Positions 17,629 through 24,065 of a DNA stretch of 64,000 nt are shown here, one piece after another. The stretch comes from Larkinella sp. C7 (GTDB taxonomy: Bacteria; Bacteroidota; Bacteroidia; Cytophagales; Spirosomataceae), in the NCBI RefSeq assembly GCF_006149005.1, contig NZ_VBSL01000015.1:62001-126000 (forward strand), read 5' to 3'. Both the position numbers and the translations under genes were made by a program. Every line of letters starts with the position of its first letter. Position 1 is the first letter of the stretch. The notes under the pieces were generated by a model. The model was given only the letters and a program-made list of their open reading frames with translations, was not told the DNA's origin and ran no database searches.

Positions 17629-18897
17629 ATGGCGGATTTATCGGCAAATTTCCTCGGCATCAAATCGCCCAATCCGTACTGGCTGGCGAGCGCTCCACCG
17701 ACAGACAAAAAATACAACGTACTGCGGGCGTTTGAAGCCGGCTGGGGTGGCGTGGTGTGGAAAACATTGGGAAGCCAGATCAAAAACGTGTCGTCACGCT
17801 ATTCTTCCGTCGATTACAACGGCAGCCGGATGATGGGTTTCAACAACATCGAACTGATTTCGGACCGGCCGCTGGCCATCAACCTCCGCGAAATTGCGGA
17901 GTGCGTGCGCCTGTTTCCCGACCGCGCGATGGTGGTTTCACTCATGGCCGACAACAGCCGGGAAAAATGGCACGAGTTGATTGGGCAGGTAGAAGATACG
18001 GGTGCGCATGGCCTGGAGCTCAATTTTGGCTGTCCGCACGGCATGAACGAACGCGGCATGGGCGCGGCTGTTGGTCAGGACCCCGAAATTGCCCGGATGG
18101 TGGTGGAATGGGTGATGGAAAAAGCCACAATTCCGGTGATTACCAAACTGACACCGAATGTCCATTCGGTGGTGCCATCGGGCCGGGCGTCGGTGGAGGG
18201 CGGCACGAACGGGCTTTCGCTGATCAACACGATTCAATCGATCACCGGCGTCGATCTCGACACGCTGGTGCCCAATCCGTACGTTGCGGGGCAATCCGTT
18301 TTTGGCGGCTATTGCGGTCCGGCGATCAAACCGATTGCGTTGAAGATGCTCACCACCATCAGCCAGGACCCCATTACGTCGCGGGTGCCGGTTTCGGGCA
18401 TTGGCGGCATCAGCACCTGGAAAGATGCTGCCGAGTTTCTGTTGCTGGGTGCTACCACGGTGCAGGTCTGCACGGCGGTGATGAAACACGGTTTTCGGAT
18501 TATCGAAGACCTGTGCGAAGGGCTTAGCAACTGGATGGACGAAAAAGGCTTCAAAACTTTGAATGACTTTATTGGCAAATCCGTGCCCACCATTACACAC
18601 TGGGAAGATCTCGACATCAACTACCACATCGTCGCTAAAATCAACCCCGATAAGTGCATCCACTGCGGGCTGTGTTACATCGCCTGCGAGGACACGTCCC
18701 ACCAGTCGATCAAGCTGGCGTATGGAAAACCGTATAACACGTATTCCGTCATTGAGGAGGAATGCGTTGGCTGCAACCTGTGCAAACTGGTTTGCCCCGT
18801 CGACGATTGCATCACGATGGTAGAGCAGCGGAAGGGAGAGGAATACGTCAACTGGAAAGAATTTCAACGGCGCGGCCTCCCGCTGAACGATCATTGA
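17629..18897 (+). CDS. preA: NAD-dependent dihydropyrimidine dehydrogenase subunit PreA
   Basis: Catalytic FMN subunit of 422 aa that reduces uracil or thymine at C5-C6. The N-terminal TIM-barrel resembles dihydroorotate dehydrogenase. The DPD active-site segment is intact: catalytic Cys135 in NFGCPHGM, followed by ERGMG, then Lys173 in TKLTPN. The C-terminus carries two 4Fe-4S motifs, Cys343/346/349/353 and Cys379/382/385/389, that pass electrons from PreT. It is the last gene of the pyrimidine operon. Further use of beta-alanine (transaminase, semialdehyde dehydrogenase) is not encoded in this window. No clear terminator follows. Confidence 0.96.
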   Translation: MADLSANFLGIKSPNPYWLASAPPTDKKYNVLRAFEAGWGGVVWKTLGSQIKNVSSRYSSVDYNGSRMMGFNNIELISDRPLAINLREIAECVRLFPDRAMVVSLMADNSREKWHELIGQVEDTGAHGLELNFGCPHGMNERGMGAAVGQDPEIARMVVEWVMEKATIPVITKLTPNVHSVVPSGRASVEGGTNGLSLINTIQSITGVDLDTLVPNPYVAGQSVFGGYCGPAIKPIALKMLTTISQDPITSRVPVSGIGGISTWKDAAEFLLLGATTVQVCTAVMKHGFRIIEDLCEGLSNWMDEKGFKTLNDFIGKSVPTITHWEDLDINYHIVAKINPDKCIHCGLCYIACEDTSHQSIKLAYGKPYNTYSVIEEECVGCNLCKLVCPVDDCITMVEQRKGEEYVNWKEFQRRGLPLNDH

Positions 18898-19070
18898 GGA
18901 CTAAAAAGGAAAATATTTTGCCAAAAAATAATCCAATAGCTGTCGCAATAAACCCCTTAGAACCGCCCTGGACACTTTTTTTTCACACTTTGCATATTTT
19001 TTTACCTTCAGAGTGAAAACTACCGGGAAGAAACCGTTACTTTACAACTCAATTTTTATTCTTGAAAATC

Positions 19071-19265
19071 ATGCCAACGGGTACAGTTAAGTTTTTTAAT
19101 GAGAACAAAGGATTCGGGTTTATTGTACCTGATGACTCAAGTGGAGACATTTTCGTTCACGTGTCTGCCTGCCAGGACCAACTGCGGGAGCAAGACAAAG
19201 TCACTTACGAAGTAGAGCGCGGCCCGAAAGGGTTGAATGCAACGAACGTTAAGCGGGCCCGGTAA
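19071..19265 (+). CDS. Cold-shock domain protein (CspA family)
   Basis: Single-domain nucleic-acid-binding protein of 64 aa with both RNP motifs, GFGFI and DIFVHVSA, starting MPTGTVKFFNENKG. An in-frame TTG nine bases upstream (19062) is less likely than the ATG at 19071, which gives the normal family N-terminus. The 173-bp upstream gap is AT-rich and could hold the long leader that cold-shock genes often have. I could not identify a clean promoter. It is followed at once by a strong terminator, so it is monocistronic. Confidence 0.95.
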   Translation: MPTGTVKFFNENKGFGFIVPDDSSGDIFVHVSACQDQLREQDKVTYEVERGPKGLNATNVKRAR

Positions 19266-19271
19266 CCAACG

Positions 19272-19318
19272 GCCGGTTAGCTTTCAGGGATTATATTTTT
19301 AAAGGCTAACCGGCTTTC
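19272..19318 (+). terminator. Terminator of the cold-shock gene
   Basis: GCCGGTTAGCTTT (19272-19284) pairs with AAAGGCTAACCGGC (19301-19314), one base bulged, followed by a short T-rich stretch. It lies 6 bp after the stop codon. Confidence 0.8.
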
Positions 19319-19520
19319 TCTCCTTCTTTCCAGCAAAGTGGCACGCAAGCATTCATTGCTTTCATATTCTCTTGTGTCCACTCCCACCAAAATCATTTAG
19401 CGGTTTTTAGACCTTATCAGCGTAGTTTTTGCGTTGGTCGAATTGGCATGTCCACTCTTTTCCCTTTCGGATCAAATGTGCGGGGCGACAATACGATTCA
19501 TAGATCATGATCATAAACGA

Positions 19521-19559
19521 CAATCGGGGTAACCACCCAATGGATGATTACCCCGATTG
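19521..19559 (-). terminator. Hairpin between convergent genes, probable terminator of comA-dedA
   Basis: CAATCGGGGTAA (19521-19532) and TTACCCCGATTG (19548-19559) form a perfect 12-bp stem with a 15-nt loop, 24 bp past the dedA stop. The T tract on the minus side is poor. I see nothing else in the rest of the 317-bp gap 19266-19582 apart from the cold-shock terminator. Confidence 0.55.
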
Positions 19560-19582
19560 CCGTAACGATTCAATTCGTCGCT

Positions 19583-20233
19583 TTACGCCGTCGTCCGGCT
19601 CATCTTCGACTTGATGAATTGGAAAATAATCGGAGCGATCGACAAGCCGATGATGCCAAAAATGACCAGTTCGAAGTTATTTTTTATGAAGGGCAGATTC
19701 CCGAAAAGATACCCGAGCATACTCACGCCCACAACCCACAGAATGGCACCAGCTACACAATAGCCGATGTATTTGCCGTAATCCATGCTTCCCGCACCGG
19801 CTACGAATGGCGCGATCGTGCGAACGATGGGAATAAACCGGGCCATAATGACGGTTTTGCCGCCGTGTTTGTGGTAAAAATTCTCCGTTTCGGTAATGTA
19901 TTCCCGCTTGAAAAAGAGGATTCGCTCCCGCATTTTAATCTGATTACCAAGGAATTTACCGACGAAATAATTGACATTGTCACCCAGCAAGGCCGCCACA
20001 ATCAGCAACGGAATCATGATTTTCATATCCAGCGAACCGGTCGAAGCCGCGAGGGCTCCGGCGGCAAACAGCAGCGAGTCGCCCGGCAGCAGCGGCATGA
20101 CGATCAGTCCGGTTTCCACGAAAATGATAAGAAACAGAATGGCATAGGTCAACGTGCCGTACTCATTGATGATGTCGGCCAGGTGTTTGTCCAAATGCAA
20201 AAAGAAGTCGAGAACCGACTGAAGGAATTCCAT
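19583..20233 (-). CDS. DedA-family (VTT/SNARE-associated) membrane protein
   Basis: Inner-membrane protein of 216 aa with several hydrophobic helices and the DedA hallmarks: an N-terminal amphipathic stretch, PLLPGDSLLFAAGALAA, the G-rich FVGKFLGNQ, and ARFIPIVRTIAPFVAGAGSM. Family members are proton-coupled lipid transporters or flippases needed for membrane integrity, and some act on undecaprenyl phosphate or phosphatidylethanolamine. It begins 20 bp after the comA stop on the same strand, so the two are probably co-transcribed from the comA promoter. Which lipid it handles is unknown. Confidence 0.93.
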   Translation of the reverse strand: MEFLQSVLDFFLHLDKHLADIINEYGTLTYAILFLIIFVETGLIVMPLLPGDSLLFAAGALAASTGSLDMKIMIPLLIVAALLGDNVNYFVGKFLGNQIKMRERILFFKREYITETENFYHKHGGKTVIMARFIPIVRTIAPFVAGAGSMDYGKYIGYCVAGAILWVVGVSMLGYLFGNLPFIKNNFELVIFGIIGLSIAPIIFQFIKSKMSRTTA

Positions 20234-20253
20234 AGGTGTGATTTCTTGGTTGA

Positions 20254-21048
20254 TTAATGCGACGGTTCCTGGCCGGTCTTCAGCCCGAGTCCGTTCAAAA
20301 AATGAGAAAAGGTATCCCCACGAAGACCTAACCGAATGGTTTCCAGCGGAATGGCTTCATTGGGCGAGATATTGCCGAGATTGACATTGGCACCCAGCAG
20401 CTTCACAAACCACACTTGCTGTTCTTTCTGCGGGGCTTCCCAGATGATTCGGTCGGAGGGAATCTGCGTCAGGATTTCTTCCACCAGCCCCTGGCGAACC
20501 TCACCGCTGGCCCGGAACAGACCGACGGTGCCGCCTTCGCGGGCTTCACCAATTACTTTCCAGGCACCTGCTTCCAGTTCAGCCCGCATCAACTGAATCC
20601 ATTTGTAGGGCGGGATGATCTTGGCTTCGTCTTTTGAGCCTACTTCCGACAAAACCGTTACCTGGGTGGCCAACTGACGAATGTACTCACATTTGTCGTC
20701 CTGATTCATCTCGATGGAACCATCCGATACTTCGGCATACTGTAAATCGAAGGTATCGAGCAATCGTCGGTAGTCGTCGAACTGGTTCCGGATCACGAAA
20801 GCTTCAAACAGCGTTCCGCCAAAATAGGCCGGGATGCCGGCATCTTTATAAACCTGCAGTTTCTCTTTCAGATTGGGCGTTACGAATGACGTGGCCCAGC
20901 CTAACTTTACAATGTCGACGTGGGCGGCCGATGTGGATAAAAAATCTTCGACCTGTCTGATACTAAGCCCCTTGTCCATAACCATCGTCAGGCCGTCCTG
21001 CCGGGGTTTTACGGTCCGTTCCGGAATGTGGGAAAGCGTATAATTCAT
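20254..21048 (-). CDS. comA: Phosphosulfolactate synthase (ComA family)
   Basis: A protein of 264 aa, full length for the family. ComA adds sulfite to phosphoenolpyruvate to give (2R)-phospho-3-sulfolactate, the first step of coenzyme M synthesis in methanogens. Conserved parts include the TIM-barrel segments DIVKLGWATSFV, YFGGTLFEAF, YAEVSDGSIEM, KVIGEAREGGTVGLF and IIWEAPQKEQQVWFVKLLGANVNLGNI. In a Bacteroidota species coenzyme M is unlikely. A role in making sulfolactate or cysteate, for example for sulfonolipids, is a reasonable inference. It heads a two-gene unit with dedA and has a textbook Bacteroidota promoter at 21084-21114. Confidence 0.93.
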   Translation of the reverse strand: MNYTLSHIPERTVKPRQDGLTMVMDKGLSIRQVEDFLSTSAAHVDIVKLGWATSFVTPNLKEKLQVYKDAGIPAYFGGTLFEAFVIRNQFDDYRRLLDTFDLQYAEVSDGSIEMNQDDKCEYIRQLATQVTVLSEVGSKDEAKIIPPYKWIQLMRAELEAGAWKVIGEAREGGTVGLFRASGEVRQGLVEEILTQIPSDRIIWEAPQKEQQVWFVKLLGANVNLGNISPNEAIPLETIRLGLRGDTFSHFLNGLGLKTGQEPSH

Positions 21049-21083
21049 TTTGAGGGGAAAAGCGTGTTAGCGCAAAAAACGCC

Positions 21084-21114
21084 CAAAAGTAACACAAGTC
21101 CAGCTACCTCCCAA
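21084..21114 (-). promoter_or_regulatory. Bacteroidota promoter of comA-dedA
   Basis: On the minus strand TTG (21114-21112), a 20-bp spacer and TACTTTTG (21091-21084) match the housekeeping consensus exactly. The start codon is at 21048, giving a leader of about 30 nt. Confidence 0.75.
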
Positions 21115-21165
21115 GAAAATCCACGGAATATAGTTCATTAAACCGTTTTCTACTTGGTTAAATGC

Positions 21166-21173
21166 TATTTTTG
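21166..21173 (+). promoter_or_regulatory. Candidate -7 element of the thioesterase gene
   Basis: TATTTTTG matches TAnnTTTG and ends 17 bp before the ATG at 21191. I find no TTG at the expected -33 distance, so the assignment is weaker than for comA. Confidence 0.45.
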
Positions 21174-21190
21174 TAAAAATAGTCCCGCTT

Positions 21191-21637
21191 ATGTCTACTC
21201 CCGAAACCAACCCCCGGCTGCAATTCTTCCGCTCCATGATCGGCCAGGCTATGGCTCAGAGCCCCTCGCCCCTCGGTCGCTGGCTGAATGGTACGCTGCT
21301 GGCGGCCGAAGAAGGATCGCTAACAGTCGAATATGAAGTCCGGGAGGACATGACCAATCCGATGCGGATTCTGCACGGTGGAGCCGCTTCGGCCATCATC
21401 GACGAACTGATTGGCACGACGGTTTACGCCCTGGGCCGGGAACATCTGTATACGTCGGTGAATCTGAACGTCGATTTTCTGCACAGCGCCCGGCTGGGCG
21501 AAACCGTCACGGCCCGGACTCAGGTGGTGCGGGCGGGTAGAAACATCGTGCATGCCGAATGCCAGATCACGGCGGCTGATGGCAAAATCATCGCCAAAGC
21601 ATCTTCGAATTTGATTCAGACCTCCGTAAAGCATTAA
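21191..21637 (+). CDS. PaaI/YdiI-type hotdog-fold acyl-CoA thioesterase
   Basis: A protein of 148 aa, the normal length for a single hotdog domain that hydrolyses acyl- or aroyl-CoA thioesters in the cytosol. The signature helix sequence LHGGAASAIIDELIGT follows NPMRI, and the second half has VNLNVDFLHSARLGETVTA. It stands alone: divergent from comA and convergent with the PepSY gene across palindrome C. The physiological acyl-CoA cannot be told. Confidence 0.9.
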   Translation: MSTPETNPRLQFFRSMIGQAMAQSPSPLGRWLNGTLLAAEEGSLTVEYEVREDMTNPMRILHGGAASAIIDELIGTTVYALGREHLYTSVNLNVDFLHSARLGETVTARTQVVRAGRNIVHAECQITAADGKIIAKASSNLIQTSVKH

Positions 21638-21639
21638 AC

Positions 21640-21800
21640 TTCGATATTCAGTATTCGATATTCAATATTCGATGTTCAGTATTCGGTAGTAAGATTCTTG
21701 TAATAATGGATCATGAACATCGAATAACGAACACCGAATAATGAATACCGAGCAACAAACATCGAATAACGAGCAACAAACACCGAATAATGAAGTGAAA
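21640..21800. repeat. Intergenic palindrome C, degenerate tandem-word element
   Basis: The left part (21640-21686) repeats variants of TATTCGATATTC and TATTCGATGTTC. The right part (21716-21795) repeats the reverse complements, such as GAACATCGAATAACGAAC and GAATAATGAATACCGAG. The arms pair imperfectly and in several registers. The element fills the gap between the convergent thioesterase and PepSY genes. The units are not constant direct repeats with spacers, so this is not a CRISPR. Confidence 0.8.
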
Positions 21801-21805
21801 ACCGC

Positions 21806-23398
21806 CTAAACAATCGCGGTTTCTTTTACTGCTTTTCCTTCCAGTACGGTTTTGCGGTTTTTCAGCATGGAACCATAAATTGCCAGTGTACCGATTCCGG
21901 TCAATAGCCAGAACAAATCCGTCGCCAGGACATACCGACTGGTCGCCGGATTCCACAACCAGTCACCGGTTTGAATACCGTTGATGATTGGAACCAGAAC
22001 CGATAATAAACCGCCCAGCAACAGAAAGAGACGGGTTTGCCGGGCTTCGGTTTTCAGGAATAATCCGATGACCGTAAACCCCAGCCACGACAGAAAGAAA
22101 ACCGCATTGACCTGAAAGGCATGCGATGCAACCTGCGCAGGAATCGCCAATTCGGCCATGAACAAAACCGGCACTGCCGGAAACAAACCGAAGCAAATAG
22201 CCAGATAAATCATCGTTACCCGGTGATGAAACCGCTTTTGCGCTTCCGTGTAGCCTTTTTTATTCCGGGCCTCCTTCCACAACAAAACACCACTGATGAT
22301 TACGAAACAGGTGAAAAGCGTCAGCACAAAGTAAATTCCTTTCAGCAAAAGCCCGCCAAATTGGGCAAAATGCACGCGGGCAATGCCGTCGACCACCGAC
22401 TCAACGTACTTCTTCCGACCGGGAATCACCTCAACGGCCTTTTTACCATCTTTCATGAAAATGGAAACAATGCCATCACCGGTAAATGATTTCTTATCGA
22501 CAATCCGGGCGGACAGCAACGCATCTTCGCGCGTCAGATTTTCCACCGTAAAATAATGAACTTCATACCCCGGATAATCTGTTTTGATGCGGTTTAAAAC
22601 AGATTCTATGGATGCATTTCCGGTAGTAACGGCTGCATTCTCATTCAGTTTAACGGCTTCGTTGGGTCGGATCAGCGCAAAAATTTTCTGCTGATCACCG
22701 CCATACAACACCATTACGGCGGGCAGCAGAATCAGCAGCGTGAGCAGATAAAACGCGCCCGTAACGGCGTACATCATCTGAAACGGCAAGCCGATCAAAC
22801 CAAAAACGGTGTGGGCGTTGGTCCAGAGTTGTTTCCGGGTGCCTTTCAGCGAAAAACCGTAAAACTTGGTCAGCATATTCCGCCAATGAACCAGCACACC
22901 GGTCACGACGGCAAACAGAAAAAACAAGGACACAAAGCCTGCAATCCACCGGCCGACATACGGCAATTGATCCAGAAAATGCAATCGGAAAAGGGTTTCC
23001 CCCACGGTAGACTCGTGCCATTCGTGATCTTCAACGGTTTTGGTGAGGGGATTATACCGAAATCCTTCATATTCCGGTTTTCCGTTGGATTTGGCCACCA
23101 TCCCATACACACTGATCAGCGGATTTTCTTCGGTGGGCGGAACCATCCGAATTTCCTTATCGACCAGAAAAGCCGGGTCGAGGATTTTTATTTTCCGGAT
23201 TATCTCCTGATAATCAATGTGATTTACAACCCTGATACGGGAAGACGGGTTTTCCCACTGGTAAAATTCTTCCCGAAAAAGGGTAAAAGCCCCCGCAAAG
23301 AAGATGATGTACAACGCCACGCTGATCACGATGCCCGATACCGTGTGGGTATGGAACATGATGTGGTAAGCCCGGTTTCCTAAGCCTTTGAGTTTCAT
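21806..23398 (-). CDS. PepSY-associated TM protein (siderophore-uptake type membrane reductase)
   Basis: Inner-membrane protein of 530 aa. It begins with a helix pair of the PepSY_TM type (GNRAYHIMFHTHTVSGIVIS), and further helices include FVSLFFLFAVVTGVLVHWRN and the histidine-bearing LWTNAHTVFGLIGLPFQ, residues that could hold haem. More helices follow towards the C-terminus. Such proteins often sit beside TonB siderophore receptors and are thought to help reduce ferric siderophores in the periplasm. It is the third gene of a minus-strand unit behind two small membrane proteins, with gaps of a few bases. It is divergent from a TonB receptor. Confidence 0.9.
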   Translation of the reverse strand: MKLKGLGNRAYHIMFHTHTVSGIVISVALYIIFFAGAFTLFREEFYQWENPSSRIRVVNHIDYQEIIRKIKILDPAFLVDKEIRMVPPTEENPLISVYGMVAKSNGKPEYEGFRYNPLTKTVEDHEWHESTVGETLFRLHFLDQLPYVGRWIAGFVSLFFLFAVVTGVLVHWRNMLTKFYGFSLKGTRKQLWTNAHTVFGLIGLPFQMMYAVTGAFYLLTLLILLPAVMVLYGGDQQKIFALIRPNEAVKLNENAAVTTGNASIESVLNRIKTDYPGYEVHYFTVENLTREDALLSARIVDKKSFTGDGIVSIFMKDGKKAVEVIPGRKKYVESVVDGIARVHFAQFGGLLLKGIYFVLTLFTCFVIISGVLLWKEARNKKGYTEAQKRFHHRVTMIYLAICFGLFPAVPVLFMAELAIPAQVASHAFQVNAVFFLSWLGFTVIGLFLKTEARQTRLFLLLGGLLSVLVPIINGIQTGDWLWNPATSRYVLATDLFWLLTGIGTLAIYGSMLKNRKTVLEGKAVKETAIV

Positions 23399-23401
23399 GG
23401 T

Positions 23402-23683
23402 TTATCGGGCGAAATAGATGATTCCTGAAAATACGACGCTGCTCAATAGATAAATCCCCCAGATTTTCCAGCCGTTGCGGGCCAGAAATGCCAGAATCAT
23501 CAGCGCAACCCAACACAAAAAAAACGTGAAGGTGGCCGACAGCAGAATTTGCTCGCGGAAAGGGGTGATAACCGCCAGCAGCAGGTGCAGGCAGGTGGTC
23601 AGAACAAAACCGCCCAGAATCCCGGCGGAAATTTTCAGCGACCGCTGGCCGGGGGTGGTCAGGTATTCTTTTTTAGCCGGCAT
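23402..23683 (-). CDS. Small membrane protein of the PepSY locus, DUF3649-like
   Basis: A protein of 93 aa with about three hydrophobic segments. Its start overlaps the upstream gene's stop by one base, and the PepSY gene begins 3 bp after its own stop. In siderophore loci of other bacteria a PepSY gene is accompanied by two small membrane proteins, DUF3649 and DUF3325. Size, order and the W/R-containing helices agree with the first of these, but the match is by context and appearance rather than by alignment. Function unknown. Confidence 0.75.
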   Translation of the reverse strand: MPAKKEYLTTPGQRSLKISAGILGGFVLTTCLHLLLAVITPFREQILLSATFTFFLCWVALMILAFLARNGWKIWGIYLLSSVVFSGIIYFAR

Positions 23684-23985
23684 CAGGATACAAGGTCAAT
23701 AAGCGCCAAACCGTGGGTCAGAATCACCAGGCCGTAGAAATACCACTTCCCCAAAATGGCGGCAAACTGGATCAGCATCAGTGCGACCGTCACGGCACAC
23801 AAGGCCAGAAGCATACCGCTCGCCCAGCCTTCGCTGCTCACGTAGAGCGCGGTGCCGGTGGCAAACAAAGCGAGTCCCAGCCAGGACGACCACGAGGCCG
23901 GGAACTTGTAAATCCCGGCGGGGAAATATTTCGACTTGCAATAGTACAAATATACCCCGAATACGAAGAGGTAAAAAATTGCCAT
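23683..23985 (-). CDS. Small membrane protein of the PepSY locus, DUF3325-like
   Basis: A protein of 100 aa with three or four hydrophobic segments (MAIFYLFVFGVYLYY; WLGLALFATGTALYV; LLALCAVTVALMLIQF; GLVILTHGLALI). It is the first gene of the minus-strand unit. The promoter at 24000-24029 lies so close that the leader would be only about ten bases. Assignment to the DUF3325 type rests on size, topology and company. Function unknown; presumably it supports the PepSY reductase. Confidence 0.75.
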   Translation of the reverse strand: MAIFYLFVFGVYLYYCKSKYFPAGIYKFPASWSSWLGLALFATGTALYVSSEGWASGMLLALCAVTVALMLIQFAAILGKWYFYGLVILTHGLALIDLVS

Positions 23986-23999
23986 TTAACTTTTTTTGA

Positions 24000-24029
24000 C
24001 AAAATTATATTTATTTAGATTAAATACAA
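24000..24029 (-). promoter_or_regulatory. Bacteroidota promoter of the PepSY unit
   Basis: On the minus strand TTG (24029-24027), a 19-bp spacer and TAATTTTG (24007-24000) match the consensus exactly. The start codon follows at 23985. Confidence 0.7.
24012..24026. promoter_or_regulatory. Candidate Fur-type operator between divergent iron genes
   Basis: TATTTAGATTAAATA is an inverted repeat with 6-bp arms and a 3-nt centre. It lies wholly within the spacer of the PepSY promoter and just upstream of the TonB receptor -7 element. Position and AT-rich palindromic form fit an iron-responsive repressor site; the identity of the regulator is inference. Confidence 0.45.
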
Positions 24030-24030
24030 A

Positions 24031-24038
24031 TAGATTTG
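24031..24038 (+). promoter_or_regulatory. Candidate -7 element of the TonB receptor gene
   Basis: TAGATTTG matches TAnnTTTG 27 bp before the ATG at 24066. No TTG lies at the usual -33 distance, which is common for activated or repressible promoters. Confidence 0.5.
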
Positions 24039-24065
24039 TTGCCGAAATAAAATCATTAATAACCA

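Noticed and set aside
21640-21800. Possible CRISPR array between the thioesterase and PepSY genes
   Set aside because: The short words are variable, contiguous and arranged as inverted complements. There is no constant repeat-spacer period and no cas gene.
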